DNA of 64,000 nt from Trissonchulus latispiculum (taxonomy: Eukaryota > Nematoda > Enoplea > Enoplida > Ironidae), in the NCBI GenBank assembly GCA_030248195.1, contig JASAND010026514.1, positions 1-64,000 of the forward strand. The letters are read 5' to 3'. Below, piece by piece: positions 10,223-19,995 of the stretch. The position numbers and the translations under genes are program-made. Each line of letters opens with the position of its first letter. The first letter of the stretch is position 1. The notes under the pieces were generated by a model. That model was not told the origin of the DNA and ran no database searches. It saw only the letters and a program-made list of their open reading frames with translations.

Positions 10223-11270
10223 CTTCCGTTATCCAACTGTTAAACTTTTCAGGATATCCCAACCACTTCACGAAATATTCCTGTTTTCCCTTGCGACGCC
10301 GCCTTTTTATTACTTTTTCTATCCAGTAGCTATCAGGCTTCGTCACAGTCTGGAGCTCTCGCTCATAGAAACCGCCTTGTATTGCTTCATCCTGCAAATC
10401 AGTTAGCTGATACATGACAGGGTATGCATTAGACGTTACTTTTACAATTTTGAATAGCTCTTCGGACCAATTTGGTAAATACCCTTTCTCGAATATTCCC
10501 TTCGCTTTGCTTATTCTAACAATGTCTCCTACTGTAAGTTTTGACCGTGGCACAGGTTGGTCCGGATACAGTTTGCTGTACACGTTATAGTGATTATTTG
10601 GATCAGATGCGTCCGATGGAGTCATGCCAATACTTCTGTGTTTGCTATGGTTATATCCGTCGACAAATTTTTGTAATACATCCACATATCTATAGGTTCT
10701 CGACTTTGTAAAGTACTTCCAAAGTTTCGTCTTTATTGTCCTATTAAATCGTTCAACAATGCTGCACTTGATATCTGGATTATCGCACGTATAATAGTGA
10801 ATATTGTTAATTTTGAGTAGGTTCTGAAATTGTGCATTCTGAAATTCTTTTCCTCTATCTGACTGTAACATCTCAGGGCTCCTATTAGACTTTAAAATTT
10901 CTTTAAAGGCGCTAAAGATGTCCTTTCCAGTTTTCGACTTTACAGGGACTACCCACGCATACTTAGAAAATACGTCAATGCAGGTTAGCAGGAATCTGTT
11001 ACCATCGTTGTCATCAGCAATTCGTGTCATATCAGCAAGATCAACCTGCCACAACTTATCAATATTGTCAACGAAATAACGACGCCGGGGATATCTACGG
11101 CGAATAGGCTTATGTATGGTGTAAGTATGTTGCTTTTTCAACCATTTCTTAATATTCGTAAGCTTAAGACCATTAATTTTATTTTTCAGATAACTATACA
11201 ATTTACGTTCACCTGAATACGCAACTGGACTATTCGGATCATAAAAATAGTAACTTAAAGTGTCTTCCAT
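10194..11270 (-). CDS. retroviral-type integrase with chromodomain
   Basis: 358 residues. The RNase-H-fold rve core carries the catalytic acidic triad D77 (LWQVDLADM), D138 (LQSDRGKEFQN) and E173 (IVERFNRTIK), with 35 positions between the second Asp and the Glu. A basic N-terminal region (KPIRRRYPRRRY) precedes it. A beta-barrel-like DNA-binding segment follows (KLTVGDIVRISKAKGIFEKG, about 244-263). Residues about 315-352 form a chromodomain (WIEKVIKRR...EYFVKWLGYP...SWITEDD), with the aromatic cage residues in place. It should integrate the element's ends, and the chromodomain may direct it to methylated histone tails. The frame is intact. It overlaps the ORFs on either side. Confidence 0.93.
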   Translation of the reverse strand: MEDTLSYYFYDPNSPVAYSGERKLYSYLKNKINGLKLTNIKKWLKKQHTYTIHKPIRRRYPRRRYFVDNIDKLWQVDLADMTRIADDNDGNRFLLTCIDVFSKYAWVVPVKSKTGKDIFSAFKEILKSNRSPEMLQSDRGKEFQNAQFQNLLKINNIHYYTCDNPDIKCSIVERFNRTIKTKLWKYFTKSRTYRYVDVLQKFVDGYNHSKHRSIGMTPSDASDPNNHYNVYSKLYPDQPVPRSKLTVGDIVRISKAKGIFEKGYLPNWSEELFKIVKVTSNAYPVMYQLTDLQDEAIQGGFYERELQTVTKPDSYWIEKVIKRRRRKGKQEYFVKWLGYPEKFNSWITEDDGFLPTAT

Positions 11271-11887
11271 TTCAATGTTTTCAGGGCTAATCCTGTTCCA
11301 GACTGTAGGTGTCTTGTACGTAGTGCTTCAAGTCGCTGAGCTGCAGGTCTTCTTGGGGTAGCATAGGGATCTTTTATTAATTGCCATCGGGCAGGATTAC
11401 CAATGAACTCTCTAGGAACATTAGTATCACGCAATACCTCAGTGAAAAGATGAAATCCAACGGCAGGACTTTTGGTTGGACGATTCCTTACAAAATCATG
11501 TATAAGGTCTGTATTTCGAGATCCAGGTGCTTCCCTTCCCTTATACGAAATCTCCCCCTTTTCATTAACTTTGAAATCTGTCACTGCCTGTAGATGAGCT
11601 AGCAAATTTTCTGCTATCGGTTGCAGTCTTTTGGGCAATGCCTCAATCATTGGGTTTAGCATAGTTTGTGATGCTTCAGGTTTACGTTCTTCAATGTTTG
11701 GATGTTTCACACGGATCTCCTGGCCTTTCTCCTTAAGAAGACGTCTATGATAGTTATTTTGTCTATACATCGCAAGTTTGACATCGTCTGGAAATTTACG
11801 CATTTTCATTGAATGTTTTAGATCCATTTCCACTTCCTTTTCGTGTTTTTCAAAATAGTCCGGCCTAACCAGTATAGAATACTCCAT
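11255..11887 (-). CDS. conserved Polinton protein of unknown function
   Basis: About 210 residues, starting at the ATG 11885-11887, which overlaps the TGA of the upstream pX-like frame (TGATG). The protein is hydrophilic and basic: an N-terminal YSILVRPDYFEKHEKE, a charged Met-rich helix, then a region with GSRNTDLIHDFVRN and FHLFTEVLRDTNVP. It ends with the tail HLQSGTGLALKTLKWKTL. I know similar proteins next to integrase in animal Polintons but no assigned function. The position between pX-like and integrase genes and intact frame argue that it is real. Confidence 0.7.
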   Translation of the reverse strand: MEYSILVRPDYFEKHEKEVEMDLKHSMKMRKFPDDVKLAMYRQNNYHRRLLKEKGQEIRVKHPNIEERKPEASQTMLNPMIEALPKRLQPIAENLLAHLQAVTDFKVNEKGEISYKGREAPGSRNTDLIHDFVRNRPTKSPAVGFHLFTEVLRDTNVPREFIGNPARWQLIKDPYATPRRPAAQRLEALRTRHLQSGTGLALKTLKWKTL

Positions 11888-12227
11888 CACCTTTTCAGCA
11901 CCAGATCAGTAACAAGTCCGCCAGCAACCCCCAGCAAAGGAGCAAGTAACGCAGGTAAAAATCCGCCACGCTGCACAATGAGTTTCTTTTTCCTTGACAA
12001 GTTTATATTCTTATCTCGCAGCTGTCGCAGTATTTTTTGTGACGCTTAAGTCGTTTTATATCTTTTTCTGGTAACTGTACATTGCTCGACAGGACATTTT
12101 CAACACAGTCACATATAGTTTTTATTAACTCCGCACTTGAGTTTTCTATGATACCAGATCTCTGCTTCGAATTACATTTGCACAACACTCTGAGAAAATC
12201 AGAATTCTTTTCGAAACGCTTGGCCAT
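11887..12227 (-). pseudogene. small basic protein with pX-like hydrophobic tail, frameshifted
   Basis: From ATG 12227 an open frame of 74 codons (MAKRFEKNSDFLRVLCKC...LKRHKKYCD) runs to a stop near 12005. In another frame the sequence continues without pause through a basic stretch (LSRKKKLIVQRGG) into FLPALLAPLLGVAGG and a TGA at 11887-11889. The two parts together look like one conserved Polinton protein. The frame change falls at a run of six A just before the first frame's end. The basic-then-FLPALL tail resembles the end of the adenovirus core peptide precursor pX, and RGG could be a protease site. The tail part alone is too short for an ORF listing and is easily missed. Confidence 0.7.
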
Positions 12228-12261
12228 TCTTTGGGAAGCTTACCTTGTTTTCTCGTCTCTT

Positions 12262-12958
12262 TTATGTATTTTTTAATTTATAAACACCGTTGGGTTCATC
12301 TGGAAATATGGTACTTCTAAGTCTATATTCTTCAGGCGTATTCTGATCTAAATCTATTAATAAATATCCATGTGGTTTATTTGTAGCGTGATTAAACCTT
12401 CAACCTTCAACGCCTTCAACGAAGCCTTCAACCCGACCGGGAAACATCTGTTTTGCTATGTTCACAGGAGTTAACTTGTCTGCAGGATTCTTCATTAAAA
12501 CAATGTACGAGCGTTAATACGGCTCTTTCTTTTTTTGTCAAAGAAAATATCTTGAGTAATGTGAATTACACTGCATGACCAATGGTGACATCCCCGGGTA
12601 AACAATTCTATAAGCTTCGAGTTGTTTTGAACTTCCGTCATTAGATCATCAAAAACAATAAGTGTAGGTACCCCACTCTTTAGGTCTTTGGTATCAGGAA
12701 TACCTTGAAAAAATTCTACTTGTGTCATCTCTTCGTAAGCTGATTGCCATTCAGAATAACACCATATTATTCTTTGCGGAGGTGGATTAATCATTTGTTC
12801 AGAAAAATTTATTAACTTTGAGACAAACGTCGTTTTACCTGCTTTAGTTGGCGCAGCAACTATACATGTGAATGGATGTTGTAACTTTAAAAAAGGAGTA
12901 TGAATGCATTACTCGAGGGGTTTCCCCATTGCATCTTTACCTAACTTTTGTGCCATGA
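12262..12958 (-). pseudogene. packaging ATPase (FtsK/HerA type), broken
   Basis: The gene begins at ATG 12958 (MAQKLGKDAMGKPLE) and meets an in-frame TAA after 15 codons. Beyond the stop the same frame carries Walker A (AAPTKAGKTTF, about 12829-12860). The open part 12794-12495 has IIWCYSEWQ, Walker B LIVFDDL and a sensor-like ITQDIFF. A frame change near 12500 leads to MKNPADKLTPVN...QMFPGR, followed by an AC/GA-rich expansion of GTTGAAGGC-like units (about 12398-12440) with another stop. The original tail (NKPHGYLLIDLDQ...) ends at 12262. Roughly 230 codons in all, the usual size. The enzyme would pump DNA into capsids; in this copy it cannot be made whole. Confidence 0.88.
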
Positions 12959-13026
12959 TTACATCAATCTAATACTGAATACATTTATTAACTTCCTGCA
13001 TCAACAGTCATAACATAACAAATCAA

Positions 13027-13728
13027 CTAAACACACACTTCTTTCCTCAGTTCATCTCTAATCTTTTCTAATATAGTTCCTAGCTTATTTTGTCCTTCAC
13101 TAGCACAGTCTTTAACATTTCCGGCACCGCACGACCAAAATTTATCATGTTCATTTAACACCACTATTTTCTTGGTACCACTACATAGCAACAATTCTTC
13201 CATTTGAATATTTTGTCTTATCTTTTCTCGAACGCCACGCTCCATAATTCTTTCTGCAACCATCATCCATTCCGTTTCGTTGTAACCGATTACGTTCATC
13301 CCTCTTTCTTTGACATATTTTGCCGTCCACGCATTAATAATATCACCATAAGATTTCCAATCTTCGAAATATTTTGCCTTCTCTGACTGGTAGAATTGTT
13401 CGACAGATCTATAGACATATCCACCGTAAGAAAAGTTGCAGCGGTATGAGTTACTTAAGGGGTGGTGGTTGACATCCACAAAATAAGTGATGTCAGAAAT
13501 ATCTTTGGAGGAAGGAATATCATAAACAGTTTGACTGTCAGTTCTGACAAGTTTCAGCGGTGGTATCCAGTGATCAGTGTTGTCATGTTTTCTCTTATCA
13601 CGCATCGTTTTAAAAGTAGTACCGCGACACGTTCTAGATAGTCTGTTAGCGTGGGTCTTCCTTACATGTTTGCGCCGTTCTCTAATATCAGTAAATTCCA
13701 AGTTGCAAAACGTACACTTACTAACCAT
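13027..13728 (-). CDS. C2H2 zinc finger plus NADAR domain protein
   Basis: 233 residues, intact. An N-terminal C2H2 finger (C5, C8, H21, H26) is followed by a second, degenerate one in which one Cys is missing (C34 ... H48, H53). Residues about 80-230 match the NADAR (YbiA/DUF1768) domain: YGGYVYRSVEQFYQSEKAKY with the key Glu at E110, an alpha-helical middle, MERGVREKIRQN, the HDKFWSCGAG strand and the closing NKLGTILEKIRDELR. NADAR proteins are N-glycosidases acting on ADP-ribose-type or riboflavin-pathway substrates, and some reverse ADP-ribosylation of nucleic acid bases; which applies here is unknown. The finger suggests nucleic-acid targeting. It lies at the right end of the Polinton with its own upstream gap, apart from the overlapping late genes. 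Confidence 0.85.
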   Translation of the reverse strand: MVSKCTFCNLEFTDIRERRKHVRKTHANRLSRTCRGTTFKTMRDKRKHDNTDHWIPPLKLVRTDSQTVYDIPSSKDISDITYFVDVNHHPLSNSYRCNFSYGGYVYRSVEQFYQSEKAKYFEDWKSYGDIINAWTAKYVKERGMNVIGYNETEWMMVAERIMERGVREKIRQNIQMEELLLCSGTKKIVVLNEHDKFWSCGAGNVKDCASEGQNKLGTILEKIRDELRKEVCV

Positions 13729-13816
13729 TTTGACAGCGACAAATATCTTGTGCGTACAATATTAAAGACTTAAATAACCGTTGCAGTATCTTTGAGCTAG
13801 GTTTCATTAGTCATCA

Positions 13817-14248
13817 CTAAATTTCATATATTTTAAGTACATCGGTTCTCGTTAGATAGATACTTCCTATTTCAGCGTACATTATTTGTTTATCATCAGC
13901 AAAACATAGTGTTAGGTTGTAGCTGCTTGCTATAAATGGGCACATCAGCTTGGTAGAAGGCATTTTGTTGCACCTTGTGTCATTCGTAACACAAAACTTT
14001 ATAAAATTCTGCATTTTGCTAAGCTGTTTTGATGAAATGTTGCTCCGCCGTTTACCTTGAACTAGTCCTACTGCACCATTCGGCAGCAACTCAATGGTAA
14101 TTGGATGAAATTGTTCAGCAGGCAATTCTACTGTTGCATTAGGTTTTTTGTAGCTGCATTCACAAAAACAGCTGAATCCAATTGAAACTATTGTAACTTG
14201 TACTATACTAAATATGGCAATAATGATTTTGAGCTTGAAACTGTCCAT
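13817..14248 (-). CDS. small signal-anchored protein, last gene of the element
   Basis: 143 residues. The N-terminus KLKIIIAIFSIVQVTIVSIG is a membrane anchor or signal peptide. The rest is predicted extracellular, with several N-glycosylation sequons (NAT, NIS, NDT, NLT) and about eight Cys, including a CFCEC cluster just after the anchor. It closes with LCFADDKQIMYAEIGSIYL, similar in shape to the end of the other small signal protein at 7.2-7.6 kb. I do not recognise a family. It may be a membrane or immune-facing accessory protein of the element; this is only inference from topology and position at the end of the element. Confidence 0.6.
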   Translation of the reverse strand: MDSFKLKIIIAIFSIVQVTIVSIGFSCFCECSYKKPNATVELPAEQFHPITIELLPNGAVGLVQGKRRSNISSKQLSKMQNFIKFCVTNDTRCNKMPSTKLMCPFIASSYNLTLCFADDKQIMYAEIGSIYLTRTDVLKIYEI

Positions 14249-14477
14249 TTTAATATATGTTTACAAGTACTACTCGTTGTATTTATTATTTTTACAACAT
14301 GTCGACTCTTTTTATCCTTAATCCCGTTAAAAAATTGAACTGCGGATATTCCTCTGACTTAATCCCTAGATCCTTAGATAAAAGATTAATCTAAAATCTA
14401 ATTCTACCAAATTATTTGGATGAGCTGCGGATTAATCCCAAAAACCCTGCTGGATTAATCTCAATAACCCCAAAAAC

Positions 14478-14711
14478 AAATTGCGGGAACTGGCCCCTCA
14501 GCGGGGCGGATAAAAGGGATTTAGGGGGATAAAAGACTGATGCGGGGCCAGGCATTAATACCTAAAATAGAGAAAGAAAACAAACCTATACTGAAGTAGC
14601 TGGATTAATCCTACTACCTCGGAAACAAATTGCTGGAGCTAGCCCCTCACCAGGATGATTGATGGGATTAAGGGGATATTTTGACTGATGAGGGGCCAGC
14701 TCCTGCAATTT
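14478..14711. repeat. tandem pair of ~80-bp hairpin repeats
   Basis: Two imperfect palindromic units lie about 149 bp apart. Each opens with AAATTGCxGGAxCTxGCCCCTCA (14478-14500 and 14627-14649). Unit 1 closes at 14538-14556 and unit 2 at 14689-14711, where the end is the near-perfect inverse of the opening arm. GGATTAATC words flank both units (14449-14460, 14601-14610). The pair can be read as a short MITE that duplicated, or as a single inverted-repeat element of 234 bp. It lies just right of the last Polinton gene. Confidence 0.6.
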
Positions 14712-14864
14712 CCTACTACTTGTATACATCTTTAGAATCCTCAGGAACCAGATATTTTGAAAATTTGGAAAAATCCGGAAATCCGGGTTTCATTCACGGA
14801 AAAACTAAAATTTTTAGTTTATCGCCGAATTTTTATCGCAATCAAAATTTTGTTTTCACGATCG

Positions 14865-16915
14865 AATAGAGCTGGCCCCGTTGCATATTTTTGCTCCTAC
14901 AAGGTTTTCACGAAAATGCACCCAATTTCCGGAATTCAGGGTTTTCAAAATTTACTTTTTAGACGATTCTAAAAATATATATATTGTTGGGGTTTACTCC
15001 CAAGGTTGATCTGCTATAAACGGTCGATGTTTGTACACACATTTTTGTTCGTACTGTAGTGCAATATCGGCGATTTTGAACTGTCTGTCTTCAAACCACC
15101 AATCCTTCGCTCCCGTTTTTAAATAGGTTGTACGAGAAAGAATCATTTGTTCGCACTGAGTTTACCGATTAAAATACTTATGTGGATAGGCAAATCAGGC
15201 CCATCACTTCAAAAAAGATCGCGCCCTATGCTTGTGTTCTAAAGCCCGAAGTAAAGCACCAAATTCGTGCACACGCACCTTGTGTTTCCAGCTTTAATAA
15301 CACAATCATAGAGAGAGTGACCGTACCCACGTTTTAATCAGGTACTGATTTATCAAGCGGAGATCAGCCGTTAGCAGTTTTTGCTCAGATAACAGAGAGC
15401 ATTCCTAGGGCCTTTCAAGAAAATGTAGAGTAGAGTTCGGTCGTTTTCAAGAAAGGGTTAAAAGAGTTAATTTAAACCCTGCGAGTTAGAGAAAGTTAAA
15501 AAGTTTAATTCCGCGTGGATTCATGAAAAAAGTTAAAATTAACTCGCTTTAACTCTGCTCTTTCCAAGAATCGCGTGCAGAATTCAAAACATAGATAAAT
15601 TTAACTCTAACCCTTTTCGCGAAAGGGTTACATTTAACTCTGCTTAACTTTTTCTGAGCATTTTCTATTGAAATTTAACCACAGGCAAAACACGCAGGTT
15701 AAGCAGAGTTAATATAAGTTAATATAGTAAAGCAGGTTATAGAGAGTTAAAACACGCAGAGTTAAAATTAACTCTGTGCTTTCATGAAGAGTTAATTTTA
15801 ACTCTACTCTAACTCTACTCTACCCTACCCTTTCTTGAAAAGGCCCCTAGTGGCATACTGTTATATTTTTCACCACCTCTGGTACCATCATGTGTTCATG
15901 TGCTTGAGTTTGGGTCAACCTATTTCCAAGCAACTTTTTATGGTTACGCTCGCTTATGCCGACATGTTCTCAACATCTCACAGTCTTGAACATTAAAGAT
16001 GTCCCCTTCCTGTTTTTGTAGCTGTTATGACTTTTATTTGTTTTAGCATGGGGAATGTCGTAATCTATCTTTTGCAAAGCAATGCCCTGCTTTACGTGGA
16101 GACGCCAGTCTTTGACGTAAAATTTGATTGTCAATTATATTATATTACATTATATTGCAGATAAGTATAGCAGAACTATTAATGATGTCATCCGGGATTT
16201 TCATTCTCGGCTTGTATTTATTGGAGCGAAACGAACCCGGGTCGATTCTTGGGCCGTTTTCGGACCATAGCTAAGATTGATAAAAATGGATAGAAAATGA
16301 CTGCATTTTCACTGAAAATCTTTGAAACTAGAAACGGCAAACAAATCGCTATAACCAAAACTATCATGCAGGTTGAACGAAGCGTTATTAATTTAAAATG
16401 CATTGCTGAAATAATGTTTGACCATTCGGTACAACACAGATATCATTCGAAGACACATAACATAAGCCGAACAACTTTTGTAATAGAACGAAATCTTGAA
16501 AATGCATTCAATTCCTCCCATGTCCAAAAGTCGGATTATCTGGCTTTTACTACTTTTCTACATAGTAGCCCACAATATAGGTATAATATCATTTGAAAGC
16601 TCTTGATGGACTGAACAACTTCTCTAATAGAAGAAACGCGCAGAAATAAACCTATTTCTTAAAATTCACAGATTCACATTCACACTCTTAAATTGAGTGA
16701 CTTGTCAGATGTCAATTCAATAACAAAAGCTGCAAAAACCTTTGTAAATGACACTCTTGCAAAATTTTAAACTTCCAAATTCTAAAATTTGCGTGTAATT
16801 TTATGAAAAGCAGTAAAATACAAAAATATGCAGTCGGCCAGCTTTATTGCCATCCTCATTTCTCATCATTTCTTCTTTTGTAGGAGCAAAAGTCGGAAGC
16901 AAGACCAGCTCTATT
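14865..16915. repeat. ~36-bp inverted repeats about 2 kb apart
   Basis: The sequence at 14865-14900 (AATAGAGCTGG...TTTGCTCCTAC) recurs inverted at 16880-16915, with most bases conserved. The interval contains the 15.4-15.8 kb MITE and no gene. It may be the termini of an old non-autonomous DNA transposon with the MITE nested inside. No target duplication is clear. Confidence 0.45.
15409..15845. mobile_element. MITE built from GAGTTAA words
   Basis: Terminal inverted repeats GGCCTTTCAAGAAA / TTTCTTGAAAAGGCC bound a 437-bp element flanked by a 5-bp direct repeat CCTAG (15404-15408 and 15846-15850). The interior is made almost entirely of GAGTTAA/TTAACTC and GTAGAGTAGAG words in both orientations, so it can fold along much of its length. 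No coding capacity. Confidence 0.8.
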
Positions 16916-18775
16916 TGACTGATTGAGAAAGTTTTAATTTACAATGGTTTCCAAATTTTGGTCAAGATTAACAAAACTGACCATAAATTTTTTATGATAG
17001 TTTAAAAATTTTTTCGGAACATTTTTCGCTTGACAGCAAATATTGTCTACCTCTTGCAGCTGGTCTTGGTTGTGCTCTTTACTTGTTCCTTATTTCTGTG
17101 TATGCATCTAACTGATAGCATTATATTTTTACGTTTGGCGTTATTCTGAAGTTAAATGGTCCTTCTGTTCAGCCGCAATGCATAAATTACATATACGTGT
17201 CCAAAGCAAGCAGTCCAAATTAACATGATACAAATTGTATTACCATTTCAAGCTAATAAGAGCTACAGCTAAGAAACCAATCCAAGTTTTACATTGACTT
17301 AGTTTTCAATTCTGGTTACTGGTTAATCCAAGACCTCATTAAATCTGCTGCTTTTGGCCGCAAAATGCATGCGATTTTTCACATTCACGCAATATTACTG
17401 TGAAATCATTTTGAAATGGTAAATTATTGTAACTTTGTAACTAGCTTTTGCTAACTTTGAAAAGCTATTTTCTCAAATCTTTACCTAATTGTATTTTGTT
17501 CGACATACTTGGACACTCCATTTATTTGGATTGATTGTTTGTTTTTAGACAATAAAGGTTCTATCCGCTATGGCTGCAATGTTTTCTATTACAACAGGAG
17601 GGTCTGTAATTTCTATCCTGCAGACGACGAGCTACTTAGCGATACCATGGAAATATATTCAAAAGAAGTGTTCGCTTTAAGTGAAGATATGCCACTATCA
17701 GGATTAACATTTTGTTTAAACTACCATTGAACACTGTTTTGACTACTGTACAATAAATATACTGACAGTAACAAGCAATGATTTGAAGCCAACGTTTCTG
17801 AGAAGACCGTTCGAATAATGATATGCTTGAATGTTAAAAGTATTTCAAGAAACCTTGCAAAAATTGAGATGACTCGAAAGCTTATCGTTTGCATCAGTCT
17901 ATTTGCAATCGCAATTGCCAGTTTTGTCATTTAGTGTTTACTTCTTTCTTGTACTGTTAGCCGTGGTCATCTTTGGTATACATTTCGTTCTAGAAAAAAG
18001 TATGGAAACTCACAGTCTCAGTACATGTGCACAGCGTGAACAGATGAACCTTTTTAAATTTTGATAGTAATGAGAAACAGACTCGCCCCTCCCCAATCCA
18101 TTATGGATAACCTCAATTTTATTGAATAAAATAAATGCAGTAAAAATTCAGCACCTCGGGTGTCGTCTGGGGAGGGGGTTGTTAGCTCGTGTGCTCGAGT
18201 CGGTCGAGTGGAGATGCCTATTACCAAGACTGCATATTTGAACTATATATTAGCAGAAGAGTAGTCACTACTAGATAGCTCCTTTTCTTGGCTTTGCGCA
18301 ACGCTGCTCCGCCCATAAAACGCGAATGTTCCTACGTCGGGGGAGGTCGCTCTGCTCGAAAGCATTTCCCACTCTATTTGGGAGCTGTGAGGGAGCCATG
18401 ATTGGGGGGCAGCCAAATAGGCTGAAAATTCTGCGCTTGGGAAGTCTAGCAAGGGATTACGGTAGCTGCAGCTTCTGTTCAAAAGGAGATCCATTTCTGC
18501 GGGAGTGGGGGGGAGGCCGCAAACAGTCAGTCAAACTAAGCAAAGCTTAGGCGGTAAGCGACACTCTTCAAATGAAAACACCCTTTCATGGCGACCCTCC
18601 TCAAAAGAGAGAACATTCCCAACCCAGGCATACGGCATGCCAAGCATACGAGCCCTGTAGTGGCTTATTCTTCTTCATCTAAGAATAATGAACTTGCTTT
18701 TACAAAATATTGGATAATAAATATTAGAAATTTTCTGTTTAAGACTAGATAATAAGAGTATCCACAATGAGGTTA
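15851..18775. other. intergenic, no gene recognised
   Basis: AT-rich DNA with short open frames (up to about 100 codons) on both strands, none with a family-like pattern. The frame at 17,509-17,730 (+) has a varied composition but no recognised domain. 18,240-18,660 is locally GC-richer, with no RNA gene that I can fold with confidence. Confidence 0.45.
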
Positions 18776-19995
18776 GCTGAAAGTACCTATATTGGAATGG
18801 CCGAGGTCGACCTCTCAGATCTGGTTCCCATATGGTTTTTCGGACTCCCAATATGGACAAGTCGCTATCAACAGAAACTAGGCACCCCACTGGCATCAAA
18901 AAGCCACATGGGAGCCAATTTCGTTGGGTCAATTTTGAGCACTGGTCATGTTCCCTCATGTTCCCATTACCGGCCTCGGCACCCATTTTCTATACTACGG
19001 CCAATCCGGTTCCCGTCGGTATGTACGTGTTAAGCACTCACTGGGCAGTCCAAAAAACCATATGGGAACAACTTTTGTTCAGGCAATTTTGAGTTATGGG
19101 CATGCTCCCCCTCAGGTTCCCTCTGTTCTCTCTATGTTCCCGGTGCCGGCCTCGGCACCCATTTTCTATACTATTACCAATCCGGTTCCCATCGCTATGT
19201 GCGTGTTAAGCACTCGCTGGGGAGTCAGAAAACCCGCATTAGAACAAGACCCATCAAGACCCTTGGGTGGTATGGACCTGTTCCCTCCCTGTTCCCTCGT
19301 AACCTAGGTGCCGGACTCGGCACCCATTTTCAAAAGTCCTCAGAATCCCATTCTTCTGCACTCACTGCAAAGCTGGCACGCTGGGGAATCAGAAAAACCG
19401 CATGGGAACAAGATCAATCAAGATCCTGGTTTGCTATGGACCTGTTCCCTCCCGGTTCCCACGTAAGCTAGGTGCCGGCCTCGGCACCCATTTCTTAAAA
19501 GTCCCCAGAATCCCATTCTTCTACAGTTGTTGCAAAGCTGGCACGGTGGGGAGTCAGAAAACCGCATGGGAACACGATCCATCAAGACCCTTGGGTGCTA
19601 TGGACCTGTTCCATCCCTGTTCTACCTATGTTCCCGGTGCCGTCCTCGGCACCCATTTTCTATACTACTGGCAATCCGGTTCCCATCAATGTGTGCGTGT
19701 GAAGCACTTGCTGGGGAATCTGAAAAACCGCATGGGAACAAGAACCATCAAGACCCTGGTTTGCTATGGACCTGTTCCCTCCCGGTTCCCTCGTGACCTG
19801 GGTGCCGGCCTCGGCACCCATTTTTTTAGAAGTCCCCAAAATCCCTTTCTTCTGCATTCACTGCAAAGCTGGCACGCTGGGGAGTCAGAAAAACCGGATG
19901 GGAACAAGATCCATCAAGATCCATCGGTGCTATGGACTTGTTTCCTTTCGGTTCCTCTGTTCCTCTTGCTGGCCTCGGAACCCATTTTTAAAAGT
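18776..19995. repeat. satellite of ~165-bp units, about seven copies
   Basis: The phrase GCCGGCCTCGGCACCCA or a variant recurs at about 18970, 19148, 19313, 19472, 19640, 19802 and 19968, spacing 160-178 bp. Each unit also carries GGGAACAAGAxCCATCAAGACC and CTATGGACCTGTTCCCTCCC-like text. Two subtypes exist: one with TTTTCTATACTAC and CAATCCGGTTCCCAT after the palindrome, one with AAAAGTCCCCAGAATCCC. Open frames across the array are a by-product of the repeat. Confidence 0.85.

Larger units (their letters stand above)
1988..14300. mobile_element. Polinton/Maverick (adintovirus-like) element, decayed
   Basis: The gene set defines the class: protein-primed family B DNA polymerase, adenain-like cysteine protease, retroviral-type integrase with chromodomain, packaging ATPase, and major and minor capsid proteins, all within about 12 kb. 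The polymerase and one small ORF run on +, everything else on -. Adjacent - strand ORFs overlap by a few bases (for example 9404/9407, 8991/8998, 7227/7234, 11885/11889), as in compact viral genomes. Extra genes are a TBP-like protein, a zinc-finger/NADAR protein and two signal-bearing small proteins. The polymerase, ATPase and pX-like genes carry frameshifts or nonsense codons. Long terminal inverted repeats and a 6-bp target duplication, typical of the class, were not found; the limits given are those of the promoter and the last gene. Confidence 0.93.

Noticed and set aside
2194..14248. Interpretation as an integrated adenovirus or virophage
   Set aside because: The combination of chromodomain integrase, protein-primed polB and overall order is that of Polinton/Maverick elements.
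17509..17730. 73-codon ORF with balanced composition
   Set aside because: Too short to support without homology; no domain recognised.
18776..19995. Regularly spaced palindromic repeats resembling a CRISPR array
   Set aside because: Units are ~165 bp and diverged, no short unique spacers, eukaryotic context, no cas genes.
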